38,310 nucleotides of DNA. Source: Rhodospirillales bacterium (GTDB lineage: Bacteria > Pseudomonadota > Alphaproteobacteria > Reyranellales > Reyranellaceae). Location of the stretch: positions 1,093-39,402 of the forward strand of contig PLYQ01000181.1 of NCBI GenBank assembly GCA_003153415.1, in the 5' to 3' direction. Below, one piece after another: positions 7,881-16,144 of this stretch. The position numbers were made by a program, and so were the translations under genes. Each line of letters opens with the position of its first letter. Positions within the stretch are counted from its first letter, which is position 1. Below the pieces are notes generated by a model. The model was not told the DNA's origin. It saw nothing but the letters and a program-made list of their open reading frames with translations, and did no database searches.

Positions 7881-8771
7881 ATGAAGGTCGGATTCATCGG
7901 CGTCGGCAACATGGGCGGCCCCATGTGCCGCAATATCATCAAGAAGAGCAATCATGCCGTGGCGGTGTTCGACCTGAACCCGGCCGCAGTCAAAACCTGC
8001 ACCGACCTCGGTGGCACGGCCGCCAAATCGATCGCCGAGGTGACCAAGGGCGCCGACGTGGTCATGACCTCGCTGCCCATGCCCAAGGACGTCGAGGCCG
8101 TGACCCTGGGCGACAACGGCATCCTGGCCAACATCGCCAAGGGCCAGACCTACATCGATCTCAGCACCAATGCCCCGTCGATGGTGAAGAAGATCGGCGC
8201 CGCGATGGCCGCCAAAGGCATCGCCATGCTCGATGCCCCGGTGAGCGGCGGCACCGTCGGCGCCGAGGCCGCGACCATCGCCATCATGGTGGGCGGCGAC
8301 AAGAAGGTGTTCGACGATGCCCTGCCCGTGCTGCAGTCGTTCAGCGCCAACGTCATCCATATGGGCGCGCTCGGCAACGGTACGGTGGCGAAACTGGTGA
8401 ACAACATGTTGTCGTTCTGCAACATGGCCGCGCTCTCCGAAGGCATGATGCTCGGCACCACCTATGGGCTCGACCCCGAGAAGCTGCTGCACGTGATCTC
8501 CACCTCCAGCGGCAACTCCAACGCGATCAGGAACTTCACGCAACGCGCCCTTGTCGGCCACTACTCGCCGCCCTCATTCGCGCTCGACCTCGCCTACAAG
8601 GACCTGCATCTCGCGCTTGAGCTGGGCGACGAACTGGGCGTGCCGTTGCAGCAGGGCGCCTCGACGCACAACCTGCAACGCCTGGCCAAAGGCATGGGCT
8701 GGGGACCGGACGACAGTTCGTCAGTCCTGCGCGTTTACGAAATGATGTTGAAGCGCAAGGTCAAACCCTAG
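7881..8771 (+). CDS. Beta-hydroxyacid dehydrogenase (3-hydroxyisobutyrate dehydrogenase-like)
   Basis: A 296-residue NAD(P)-dependent enzyme of the beta-hydroxyacid dehydrogenase family, which oxidises 3-hydroxyisobutyrate, tartronate semialdehyde, glyoxylate or similar substrates. The Rossmann motif is at the very start (KVGFIGVGNMGGPMCRNI). The substrate block DAPVSGGTVGAEAATIAIMVGG lies near residue 117. The catalytic lysine segment GNGTVAKLVNNMLSF follows, with K near residue 172. DLAYKDLHLALELGDELGVPLP-like sequence near the end (KDLHLALELGDELGVPL) completes the pattern. The cofactor-choosing residue after strand 2 is Asp (AVFDLN), favouring NAD. GGGGGAAATC precedes the ATG. It overlaps the next gene by one base (TAGTG), so the two are likely coupled. 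Exact substrate is unknown. Confidence 0.92.
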   Translation: MKVGFIGVGNMGGPMCRNIIKKSNHAVAVFDLNPAAVKTCTDLGGTAAKSIAEVTKGADVVMTSLPMPKDVEAVTLGDNGILANIAKGQTYIDLSTNAPSMVKKIGAAMAAKGIAMLDAPVSGGTVGAEAATIAIMVGGDKKVFDDALPVLQSFSANVIHMGALGNGTVAKLVNNMLSFCNMAALSEGMMLGTTYGLDPEKLLHVISTSSGNSNAIRNFTQRALVGHYSPPSFALDLAYKDLHLALELGDELGVPLQQGASTHNLQRLAKGMGWGPDDSSSVLRVYEMMLKRKVKP

Positions 8772-9364
8772 TGCGGCCGGGCGGGCCCCTCTCGCGCCGG
8801 CTTCTGCTTGCCGGCCTGTCGGTCCTGCCCTTCGCCAACGCCCGCGCCGACGACCGCGCCGCCTGGGCGGCGCTGCGTTCCGGCGGTCACGTTGCCTTGA
8901 TGCGTCATGCGCTGGCTCCCGGGAGCTACGACCCGCCGGACTTTCGGCTGGATGACTGCAGCACGCAACGCAATCTCTCTGCCGAAGGCCGCGCGCAGGC
9001 CGGCCGTGCCGGCGACCTCTTCCGTGCCAACGGCATCGCGACGGCGAAGGTCCATTCCAGCCAATGGTGTCGTTGCCTCGAGACGTCGGAGCTGCTGAAG
9101 CTCGGCGCCGTGAAGCCGCAGCCCCTGCTGAATGCCTATGCGGGCGACAGCGCGGGCGGCCGAAGTGCGCGGGACCCCGAAAAAGCGACGGCGTTGCGTC
9201 GATGGATCGCCCAGCAAGACCTGTCGGGACCGATTGTCCTGGTGACGCATGAAGTCTTCATCGAGACGCTGATCAGCGTCCGTACCGACTCCGTCGAGAT
9301 TGTCGTCGTCCGACTCGGCGGCGATGGTGCACTGACGGTCGCCAGCCGACTTTCAACGACCTGA
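8771..9364 (+). CDS. Secreted histidine phosphatase superfamily protein
   Basis: A 197-residue protein with a GTG start overlapping the preceding TAG. An N-terminal export signal is visible (SRRLLLAGLSVLPFANARADD), again with paired arginines. The catalytic RHG motif is HVALMRHALAPGS, with RH near residue 46. Later elements are RNLSAEGRAQAGRAGDLFRANGI, SSQWCRCLETSELL and the second histidine in VLVTHEVFIETL. Members of this branch-2-like group hydrolyse phosphate esters in the periplasm or extracellularly; specificity is unknown. Conserved residues are all present, so it should be active. It is cotranscribed with the dehydrogenase and precedes the broken deacetylase gene by four bases. Confidence 0.85.
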   Translation: MRPGGPLSRRLLLAGLSVLPFANARADDRAAWAALRSGGHVALMRHALAPGSYDPPDFRLDDCSTQRNLSAEGRAQAGRAGDLFRANGIATAKVHSSQWCRCLETSELLKLGAVKPQPLLNAYAGDSAGGRSARDPEKATALRRWIAQQDLSGPIVLVTHEVFIETLISVRTDSVEIVVVRLGGDGALTVASRLSTT

Positions 9365-9368
9365 AACC

Positions 9369-10293
9369 ATGAGCAGCCCAACCATGAAACGTCCGCTTCC
9401 CACGCACGGCCGCTTCGAATTCGTCCCGATCACCGAGCGGCCGGACTATTCCTGGCCGGGTGGCAAGCGGCTGGCGCTGTGGGTCGCCATCAACGTCGAA
9501 TCCTTCGGCTATGGCCTCGAAGGCCCGACGTTGGGCAATCCGCTACCCATGCCCGACCAACGCAACTGGTCGTGGCGCGAATATGGCAACCGGGTCGGCA
9601 TCTGGCGCATGCTGGAGATGGCTGACCAGTTCGACATTCCGCTCGCACATCAGATCAACTCGTACCTCTACGACACGCATCCCCAGATCATGGCAGCGCT
9701 GGGCAAGCGCAAGCGTGACGAGATCATGGGGCATGGCCGCACCAACTCGGAGAAGCCCGGCATGAGGCCTGAGGCCGAGGAACGCGCCCTGATCGCCGAA
9801 GCGACGGCCGCCATCACGAAGCACGAAGGCAAGGCGCCGGGCGGCTGGATGACTCCGCTCCAAGCCGAGAGCGAACTCACGCCCGATCTCTTGAAAGAGG
9901 CGGGCTATCGCTATTGCGTGAGCTGGCCGTGCGACGACCAGCCCCATTGGATGAAGACGCGCTCCGGGCCGCTGCTCAACGTTCCCTATGCCGTCGAGAC
10001 CAACGACTTCGTCTCGGTCATCCACCTCCGCCAGGACGCGCCGGTCTATGCCGAGATCGTGCTGCGTCAGTACGAGGAGATGCTCGAAGCAGAGCGTCGA
10101 AGCACCCCCTGGTGCTGGCGCTCTCGCTGCACACCTTCATCATGGGCCAGCCGCACCGCCTCAGCCGTCCTGCGCGACATCTATCCGCCGCATCACGGCG
10201 CACAAGCATTTCGACCGCGTCTGGATGACAACGCCCGGAGCCATCGCCGATCACTGCATCGGGCTGAAGCCCGGGATCGTGCCCGGAAGCTAG
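9369..10293 (+). pseudogene. Polysaccharide deacetylase family gene, broken by three frameshifts
   Basis: Conceptual product of about 308 residues. The N-terminal two thirds reads well (ERPDYSWPGGKRLALWVAINVESF, DIPLAHQINSYLYDTHPQI, IMGHGRTNSE, GGWMTPLQAESELTPDLLKEAGYRYCVSWPCDDQPHW). This matches the NodB-fold deacetylases related to allantoinase PuuE and chitin deacetylases. After EEMLEA near 10092 the frame slips: KHPLVLALSLHTFIMGQPHRLS continues in frame +2, LRDIY returns to frame 0 near 10170, and RRITAHKHFDRVWMTTPGAIADH continues in frame +1 from 10186 to the TAG at 10291-10293. The simplest account is one lost base near 10094 and two extra bases near 10168 and 10185. The track ORF running to 11051 is a read-through artefact antisense to the next gene. 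It is either a young pseudogene or a local sequence error. Confidence 0.8.
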
Positions 10294-10994
10294 GAAGCAG
10301 CCGCGCTGCGCTTGGCGGCGGGCGCCAGGCGCTGCAGCACCTCGTCGACCGTCATGACATCGCCGAACGAGATCTGGAAACCGTTCAGAGCGGCGGCGTG
10401 CTCCTCGTCGTTCAGGGTGGCATTGCAGTCCGACACCATGGCGACGCGGTATTCCATCATCGAGGCGTCACGCGCCGTCGAGTCGCAGCACACGTTGGTT
10501 TTGGTGCCGGCAACCAGCAGCACGTCGAGCCCGTTATCGCGCAGCACGCGGTCGAGGTTCGAGGAATCGCCGATCATGGCGCTGAACTTGATCTTGCGGA
10601 CGTAGAGGTCGTCCGGCCTGGGCTCCAGAGTCTTGTAGAGCTTGAAGCCGTCGTCGGCCGCCGAGAGCTTCTGCAGCCTCGTCGCCGCCCTCTCGGGTGT
10701 GAGCTTGTATTTGTGATGGTTACTCCACTTGGCCAGCGCCTCGGCGCTGTCGGTCTGCACCCACACGACCCGCCCGCCTGCCGCGCGCAACTCGACCGCC
10801 AGACGGTTGATGTTGGGCACGATCGCTCGTGCGACGGGCGATTCGTTGGGATAGCCCTCGGCTACATAATAGTTCTGCATGTCGACCACGACGAGGGCGG
10901 TGCGCGCCGCCTCGATGCGCTCGAGGGCAAAGGGTTTGCCCTGCAGGCGGATGACACGTTCGCGGATCGACGGCGGGACGACATATTTGTGCAT
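10290..10994 (-). CDS. Isochorismatase-family cysteine hydrolase
   Basis: A 234-residue member of the isochorismatase-like superfamily, which includes ureidoacrylate, N-carbamoyl and nicotinamide amidohydrolases. The catalytic triad is visible: Asp in ALVVVDMQNYY near residue 38, Lys in DLYVRKIKFSAM near 133, and the nucleophilic Cys in GTKTNVCCDSTARDASM near 168. The length exceeds a plain isochorismatase domain because of an N-terminal extension (MHKYVVPPSIRERVIRLQGKPF), which resembles the RutB/PuuE-neighbour type. A neighbouring PuuE-like deacetylase remnant ends in a four-base tail overlap (CTAG). That pairing hints at ureide or pyrimidine breakdown, an inference only. It is likely the third gene of a minus-strand unit with the hydrolase and cytochrome upstream. 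Confidence 0.88.
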   Translation of the reverse strand: MHKYVVPPSIRERVIRLQGKPFALERIEAARTALVVVDMQNYYVAEGYPNESPVARAIVPNINRLAVELRAAGGRVVWVQTDSAEALAKWSNHHKYKLTPERAATRLQKLSAADDGFKLYKTLEPRPDDLYVRKIKFSAMIGDSSNLDRVLRDNGLDVLLVAGTKTNVCCDSTARDASMMEYRVAMVSDCNATLNDEEHAAALNGFQISFGDVMTVDEVLQRLAPAAKRSAAAS

Positions 10995-11025
10995 CGCCGA
11001 AGGGTCTCAACTGTCCGGCGATTCG

Positions 11026-11628
11026 TCAATCCGCATCGAGATGCCGGGTGATCAAGGGTGCCACGTCATCAGGCCGCGCGGAGGCGAGATCGTGGTGGCC
11101 GCCTTTCAGGACATGCAGTCGCGCATTGGGCAGGCGCGCCGCGAGATGCTGGCCCACGGCGAGCGGGCTGACGGCATCTGAATCGCCCCAGATTAGCAGC
11201 GTCGGTGCTGCGATGTGCTCGACCGGCAGAGGTGCCGCCGCGCGGGGCTCGTAGATCCATTCGGCAGCATCGGGAAACAGCTTGCGATATTCGATCCGCC
11301 AGTCCGATGCGCCAAACGAAGCCATGTCGACACCGCCCGACGTCACCGTCAACACCAGACGGCGCACCAATTGCGGATGGGCCAGTGCGATGCGTGCAGC
11401 GATCACGCCGCCCATCGACTGCGCCACCAAATCGACCGGGCCATCCATCCTGGCCACGACCATGGCGACGAGGTCGTCCATGCCCTTGATCGCCGGGTCA
11501 TGCGGCTGATGGCCGAGCCCGGGCCAGCCGAAATAGTGCCTCGACCATTCGGCGGGCAGCCGCGATCCGACGGGCTTCCAGAAGTCCGGCGAGGCGCCGG
11601 AGCCGGGGAGAAACAAGACCTTGCGCAT
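11026..11628 (-). CDS. Alpha/beta hydrolase
   Basis: A 200-residue compact serine hydrolase of the alpha/beta fold. The oxyanion strand is VLFLPGSGASPDFW at the N-terminus. The nucleophile elbow is VDLVAQSMGGVIAAR (Ser near residue 70), the acid lies in LLIWGDSDAVSPLAVG, and the histidine in VLKGGHHDLASARPDD. The cap is short, so the substrate pocket is open. There is no signal peptide. It starts three bases after the stop of the cytochrome gene, an arrangement typical of cotranscription, although the two products would act in different compartments. Substrate cannot be inferred. Confidence 0.87.
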   Translation of the reverse strand: MRKVLFLPGSGASPDFWKPVGSRLPAEWSRHYFGWPGLGHQPHDPAIKGMDDLVAMVVARMDGPVDLVAQSMGGVIAARIALAHPQLVRRLVLTVTSGGVDMASFGASDWRIEYRKLFPDAAEWIYEPRAAAPLPVEHIAAPTLLIWGDSDAVSPLAVGQHLAARLPNARLHVLKGGHHDLASARPDDVAPLITRHLDAD

Positions 11629-11631
11629 GTC

Positions 11632-12120
11632 TCAGGGTTTCTGCGCCGTGAAGTTCTGGTCGGGAAACGGCGAGAGCTTGGGGAACTGGATCACCACCAT
11701 CGCTTTGTCCATCCCGCGATGGCAGGCGTTGCACGATTCGGTGAGCTTCTGATAGGCGGCGTCGAAGCGCGCGCCGTCACGCGTCTTGATCGCCGCCTCC
11801 AGCGCCGTCATCGGCTCCTTGGTCAAGCCGAGCATCTCGGTGACCGAGAAAGTGCGGTAACGCGGCGAGGCGCGTTCGACCCTCTCGAAGGCCTCCTCCA
11901 GCTCGTGCAGCTCATAGGCGACGTAGTCCCAATTGCGCGCCTGCCCGCCCAGCCCGAGTTTGGTGTGGCGCGGCTGCACCAGCATCGTCATCAAGTCGCC
12001 CAGCCCCAGACGAAGCGGTGGCGGCGGGTTGGCCGGCGGAGCCTGCGCCAAGGCAACGGCGGCCACGGCGCTGACGACAGCGGCCGCCAGCATGGCGGCC
12101 ACGAAGCGGGATTTGGTCAC
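11632..12120 (-). CDS. Small periplasmic c-type cytochrome (c-556/c'-like)
   Basis: A 162-residue exported protein: hydrophobic leader (FVAAMLAAAVVSAVAAVALAQA), then a helical domain with one haem-attachment motif, CNACH, at residues 130-134. The location of CXXCH near the C-terminus of a four-helix protein is the layout of class II cytochromes (c', c-556). A methionine in GDLMTMLVQPRHTKLGLGG (near residue 46) could be the axial ligand. The start is a GTG with GGGGAGAATC upstream. Such proteins carry electrons in the periplasm, and the partner is unknown. Upstream on the same strand is a GST remnant. Downstream, three bases away, is the alpha/beta hydrolase. Confidence 0.85.
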   Translation of the reverse strand: MTKSRFVAAMLAAAVVSAVAAVALAQAPPANPPPPLRLGLGDLMTMLVQPRHTKLGLGGQARNWDYVAYELHELEEAFERVERASPRYRTFSVTEMLGLTKEPMTALEAAIKTRDGARFDAAYQKLTESCNACHRGMDKAMVVIQFPKLSPFPDQNFTAQKP

Positions 12121-12152
12121 GGCGATTCTCCCCTAGAGCAACACCAGGGACT

Positions 12153-12284
12153 CTACGCGCTAAGCTGCGCGAGGAAACCCGGCAATTTACGCCCCTGCGA
12201 CAGCAGATACTGCCCCATCGCGCGGGCGACTTTGGCGACGGCGGGCCGCGCACTCATACGTTCGCGCCACGCCTGCTCCGCCCA
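12153..12284 (-). pseudogene. C-terminal fragment of a glutathione S-transferase
   Basis: Read on the minus strand, 43 codons before a TAG encode a sequence beginning WAEQAWRERMSARPAVAKVA and ending LPGFLAQLSA. The motif M-x-A-R-P-A-V is the usual last helix of glutathione S-transferases. Just upstream is an in-frame TAG (12285-12287), and no N-terminal GST domain exists on either side. It is a dead tail left by a deletion whose edge is at about 12284/12285. Confidence 0.65.
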
Positions 12285-12360
12285 CTACCGCAGCGCGCTG
12301 CAGGGCATCATCCCGATCGCAGTCTTGAACCGTCTCGTGCTGCCGGCGGTGAAGGACTAG
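12285..12360 (+). pseudogene. C-terminal fragment of an unidentified plus-strand gene
   Basis: Codons ending in TAG at 12360 read HYRSALQGIIPIAVLNRLVL then PAVKD. The hydrophobic pattern and clean stop look like a genuine C-terminus, but I do not recognise the family. Its missing 5' side abuts the missing 5' side of the GST fragment, so one deletion removing the fronts of two divergent genes explains both. Could instead be chance open frame in high-GC DNA. Confidence 0.35.
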
Positions 12361-12369
12361 CAGGTCCTC

Positions 12370-13641
12370 CTAAATCGTGGCGAACATCGCCACGGAGGCG
12401 GCGGTCATCATCGCCACCGTCAGCCAGCCGCCCACGCGCTGGCCGCGGGTAGCGACGAAGACGCCCATCTGCTCGCGGTGCGAGGCCACGATCATCAGCG
12501 CCACCATGATCGGCACGGTGATGACGCCGTTCAGCACGGCGCTCCAGATCAGCGCCTTGATCGGGTCGAGCGGCGAGAGGTCGACGGCAATGCCGAGCAG
12601 AATGGCGAGCGCGATGATCGCATAAAAGGCCTTGGCCTCGGCGGGCTTGCGCTCCAGCCCGGTCCGCCAGCCGCGCACCTCGCCGACGGCATAGGCGGCC
12701 GAGCCCGCCAGCACCGGCACGGCGAGCAGACCGGTGCCGACGATGCCGAGGCTGAAGAGGAGGAACGCCCAGTCGCCGGCGATCGGCTTCAGCGCCGCAG
12801 CGGCCTGTTCGGAGGTCTGGATGTCGGTGTGGCCCGAGGCGTTGAGGGTCACCGCAGTGGTCAGGATGATGAAGAACGCCACCAGGTTGGATATGCCCAT
12901 GCCGACCCAGGTTTCCCAGCCGATGCGGTTGAGCTCGCGGCTGGCCTGTTCGGGATGATCGAACAGCGGCGCGGCATCGGGGTCGGCTTCCTCGTCCTCG
13001 ACTTCCTGCGAGCTTTGCCAGAAGAACAGGTAGGGGCTGATCGTGGTGCCGAAGATGGCGACGATCAGGGTGAGCGACTCTCCCGTGAGTTCGAAGCGTG
13101 GCAACAGCGCACCTATCGCGACACTGCGCCAGTCGATGTGGACGGTGAAGACCACGCCGACGTAGGCGAACAGCGAGAAGGTCAGCCACTTCAGCACACC
13201 GACATAACGGTGATAGGGCACCAACACGACCAAGAGCAGCGAGCCCAGTGCGAACAGGAGCGTGAACAGATGCTGGTTGCCGCCGGTCACCAGCTTCGCC
13301 GCCGCGCCCATCGCCGACAGGTCAGCGCCGATATTGATGGTGTTGGCGAAGAACAGCAGTGCTACCAGGACGGTGACCACCGGCCGCGGAAAGACCTGGA
13401 TCATGCTGGCGGCGAGCCCGCGGCCCGTCACCCGGCCGATGCGCGCGCTCACCGACTGGACTGCGACCATCATCGGCCAGGTCAGGACCACGGTCCACAG
13501 CAGGCCGAAGCCTGCCTGGGCGCCCGCTTGCGAATAGGTGGCGATGCCGCTCGGATCGTCGTCGGCGGCACCGGTAACGAATCCGGGGCCCAGTCGCCTA
13601 AAGAGGCCTCGCAGGCAGAGCCGTTGGGCGAAGTCGGTCAC
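12370..13641 (-). CDS. Nramp-family divalent metal transporter with non-canonical metal site
   Basis: A 423-residue inner-membrane transporter of the SLC11/Nramp fold with about eleven hydrophobic helices. The first helix reads GPGFVTGAADDDPSGIATYS, where classical MntH proteins have DPGN. The sixth reads AIFGTTISPYLFFWQSSQEV, where MntH has the A-x-x-M-P-H metal-binding motif. Asn is thus Gly, Met is Ser and His is Tyr. Loss of the methionine is what distinguishes magnesium-type and other Nramp relatives from Mn/Fe carriers, so the ion is uncertain. The GTG start at 13641 overlaps the TGA of the metallophosphoesterase (GTGA), giving likely translational coupling. The track ORF extending to 13971 is antisense-type noise inside that upstream gene. 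Confidence 0.88.
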   Translation of the reverse strand: MTDFAQRLCLRGLFRRLGPGFVTGAADDDPSGIATYSQAGAQAGFGLLWTVVLTWPMMVAVQSVSARIGRVTGRGLAASMIQVFPRPVVTVLVALLFFANTINIGADLSAMGAAAKLVTGGNQHLFTLLFALGSLLLVVLVPYHRYVGVLKWLTFSLFAYVGVVFTVHIDWRSVAIGALLPRFELTGESLTLIVAIFGTTISPYLFFWQSSQEVEDEEADPDAAPLFDHPEQASRELNRIGWETWVGMGISNLVAFFIILTTAVTLNASGHTDIQTSEQAAAALKPIAGDWAFLLFSLGIVGTGLLAVPVLAGSAAYAVGEVRGWRTGLERKPAEAKAFYAIIALAILLGIAVDLSPLDPIKALIWSAVLNGVITVPIMVALMIVASHREQMGVFVATRGQRVGGWLTVAMMTAASVAMFATI

Positions 13642-14444
13642 GTGGGCAGTGTGCGGAACGGCTGGGGGCCGTCGAACGCGCCGATGTAACTGATGTGGGT
13701 AATGAGCCCTGTCCCGGGCCGCCATTGATGGAGCGCCATGGCCGGCGGCTCCAACATCATCGACAGCGGCGCTCCCTCGTGCAGGTCGAGCGTTGCCTGA
13801 TGGGCCGTGCTGGGCGCGATCGAGGCCATGCTGCCGGCCCAACGCACCTGGATCGGCCGGTGGACATGGCCGCACAGCACGCGCTCGACGTTGCCGTGTA
13901 GGCGGACGAGTTCCGACAAGCGCTCGCCGCCTTCGTTCAGGCGCGCATTGTCGAACGCCGAGATGCCGCATTCGAACGGCGGATGATGCATGAAGAGAAC
14001 GGTCGGCCGGTCGCCTTCGCCGAGCCGCGCCTCCAGCCAGTCGAGCCGCTCGGAGCAGAGTGCGCCGTGCGGCTTTCCGTCGACCAGCGTATCGAGCGCG
14101 ATCAGCCGTACCGGCAGCCCCTCGATGGCGTACTGCAGGAAACCGGTGCGCGGCAGATAGGCATGATCGGGAAAGGCTGCGCGCATGGGATCGCGCGCGT
14201 CGTGATTGCCCGGGATGAAGTGAACCGGAATCTCGAGCGGCGCCAGAAGCTTGCGCAGATGGGCATATTCCTCGGGCAGGCCGCGATCGACGAGGTCGCC
14301 GGTGGCGAGAACGACCTCCGGCCGCGGATCGAGCGCATTCAGGTGCGCGACAGCGCGTGCCAGATAGGCCGGCGTGTCGATGCGCCCGTAGAGCAGCTTG
14401 CCCTCTGCTCTCACATGCATATCGGTGATCTGGGCGATCAACAT
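13638..14444 (-). CDS. Metallophosphoesterase, 3',5'-cyclic-nucleotide phosphodiesterase CpdA-like
   Basis: A 268-residue calcineurin-like phosphoesterase with all five metal-binding motifs: DMH at residues 8-10, GDLVDRG near 49, GNHD near 80, HHPP near 153 and GHVHR near 193. This spacing is that of class III cyclic nucleotide phosphodiesterases (CpdA/Icc) and related glycerophosphodiesterases, two-metal enzymes of the cytosol. Whether cAMP is the true substrate is not decided by sequence. The ATG overlaps the end of nadE by seven bases, and the stop overlaps the Nramp start, so it is an interior gene of a packed operon. Confidence 0.9.
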   Translation of the reverse strand: MLIAQITDMHVRAEGKLLYGRIDTPAYLARAVAHLNALDPRPEVVLATGDLVDRGLPEEYAHLRKLLAPLEIPVHFIPGNHDARDPMRAAFPDHAYLPRTGFLQYAIEGLPVRLIALDTLVDGKPHGALCSERLDWLEARLGEGDRPTVLFMHHPPFECGISAFDNARLNEGGERLSELVRLHGNVERVLCGHVHRPIQVRWAGSMASIAPSTAHQATLDLHEGAPLSMMLEPPAMALHQWRPGTGLITHISYIGAFDGPQPFRTLPT

Positions 14445-16144
14445 TTCCCTCTACCCCGGAAGCCGTTGACGATGGGATAACGCCGTTCCTTGCTGATCAG
14501 GCGCGAGGTGATCTTGACGCCGGGCGGCGCCTGGCGGCGCTTGTACTCCGCTCCTTCGAGCAGGCGCCAGACACGATCGACGACGGCAAGGTCGTGGCCT
14601 TCCTTCGCCAGATCCTCGGCGGCGAGGTCGCGCTCGATCAGGCCCTTCAGGATGGCGTCGAGCACCGGATAGGGCGGCAGCGAGTCTTCGTCCTTCTGGT
14701 CAGGCTTGAGCTCGGCCGACGGCGGCTTGGTGATGATGCGTTCGGGAATCACTTTTCCCTTCGGTCCCATCGCTCCATCGGGAACGTGCCGGTTGCGCCA
14801 CTGGCAAAGCTCGAACACCGTCGTCTTGTAGACGTCCTTCAACACGTTGAAGCCGCCGCACATGTCGCCGTAGAGCGTGGCGTAGCCCACCGCCATCTCC
14901 GACTTGTTGCCGGTGGTCACCACCATGCCGCCCAGCTTGTTCGACACCGCCATCAAGGTCACACCGCGGGCGCGGCTCTGGATGTTCTCCTCGGTCGTGT
15001 CCTCTTTGCGGTTGCCGAACAGCGGCAGGGTCATCTTGCGAAAGGCTTCCATCGCCGGCTCGATCGAGACGGTATCGTACTTGATGCCGATCGCTTCGGC
15101 GCAGGCCTTGGCGTCCTCCAGCGACTCGCGGCTCGTGTAGGGCGACGGCATCATCAGCGTGTGCACGCGCTTGGGCCCCAGCGCATCGGCGGCGACGGCG
15201 GCAGTGAGCGCCGAATCGACGCCGCCCGACAGGCCGATCACCACCGAGGGAAAGCCCGTCTTGTTCACATAGTCGCGCAGTCCCAGCATCATCGCCTGGT
15301 AGATCGACTCCAGCTCCTCGAGCTCGGGCGCGATCTTGGTCGGCTGGCATTCCCAGCCCCCACCGCTCCCTGGGCCATTGCGGCGGAACTCGACGGTCGC
15401 CACTTCCTCGCGGAACGAGGCGAGCTTGGCCTTGAGCTGGCGGTCGGCGCCCAGCACGAACGACCCGCCGTCGAAGATCAGCTCGTCCTGGCCGCCCACC
15501 TGATTGACGTAGACGAAGGTCAGGCCGCTTTCGATCACACGCTTGACGCCGAGCTGCATGCGCACATCGGTCTTGCCCACTTCGTAAGGCGAGCCGTTGG
15601 GCACCAGCAGGATCTCGCCGCCGGTCTCGGCGATGCATTCGACGACGTCGGATGTCCAGACATCCTCGCAGATCGGCACGCCCAGCCGCACGCCCTGGAA
15701 GACCAGCGGCCCCGGCATCGGGCCCGGCACGAAGACGCGCTTCTCGTCGAACACGCCGTAGTTCGGCAGGTCGACCTTATAGCGCTTGCCGATGATCTCG
15801 CCCTTGTCGAGACAGATGATGGCGTTGTGCAGCTTGTCGTCCTCACGCCACGGCGTGGTGACGAACAGCGCCGGGCCGCCATCCATCGTGTCGGCGCGCA
15901 ACGCCTCGACCGCCTCGTGGCAGCGCTTCTGGAAGGCCGGCTTCAGCACCAGGTCCTCGGGCGGATAGCCCGACAGCACCAGCTCCGAAGTCAGCACCAG
16001 CTCGGCCCCTTGCTTCTTTGCTTCGGCACGGGCGGCGCGCACCTTGGCAAGGTTGCCGGCGACATCGCCGACCTTGGGATTGAGCTGGGCGAGTGCCACC
16101 TTGAGAGAGTTGCTAGGAATTACCTCCTCCAAACACGCCTTCAA
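14438..16144 (-). CDS. nadE: Glutamine-dependent NAD+ synthetase
   Basis: Two-domain enzyme (up to 568 residues) that amidates nicotinic acid adenine dinucleotide to NAD+, the last step of NAD synthesis. The N-terminal nitrilase-like glutaminase shows its triad: Glu in TSELVLSGYPPEDL near residue 54, Lys in KRYKVDLPNYG near 120, Cys in GVPICEDVW near 160. The synthetase domain has the PP-loop VIGLSGGVDSALTAA near residue 308 and GNKSEMAVGYATLYGDMCGG near 410. The start is uncertain. The track begins at a TTG (16144), a second TTG at 16132 has AAGG five bases upstream, and a GTG beginning VALAQLNP lies further in. GGAGGAGGT, inside the preceding gene's last codons, sits between them. The first gene-specific residues are clearly LKVALAQLNPKVGD. 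It overlaps both neighbours. Confidence 0.95.
   Translation of the reverse strand: MKACLEEVIPSNSLKVALAQLNPKVGDVAGNLAKVRAARAEAKKQGAELVLTSELVLSGYPPEDLVLKPAFQKRCHEAVEALRADTMDGGPALFVTTPWREDDKLHNAIICLDKGEIIGKRYKVDLPNYGVFDEKRVFVPGPMPGPLVFQGVRLGVPICEDVWTSDVVECIAETGGEILLVPNGSPYEVGKTDVRMQLGVKRVIESGLTFVYVNQVGGQDELIFDGGSFVLGADRQLKAKLASFREEVATVEFRRNGPGSGGGWECQPTKIAPELEELESIYQAMMLGLRDYVNKTGFPSVVIGLSGGVDSALTAAVAADALGPKRVHTLMMPSPYTSRESLEDAKACAEAIGIKYDTVSIEPAMEAFRKMTLPLFGNRKEDTTEENIQSRARGVTLMAVSNKLGGMVVTTGNKSEMAVGYATLYGDMCGGFNVLKDVYKTTVFELCQWRNRHVPDGAMGPKGKVIPERIITKPPSAELKPDQKDEDSLPPYPVLDAILKGLIERDLAAEDLAKEGHDLAVVDRVWRLLEGAEYKRRQAPPGVKITSRLISKERRYPIVNGFRGRGKC

Noticed and set aside
9369-11051. 560-residue ORF appearing to fuse the deacetylase to a C-terminal domain
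   Set aside because: After 10100 the frame is the antisense of the isochorismatase-like gene; the real continuation is in other frames.
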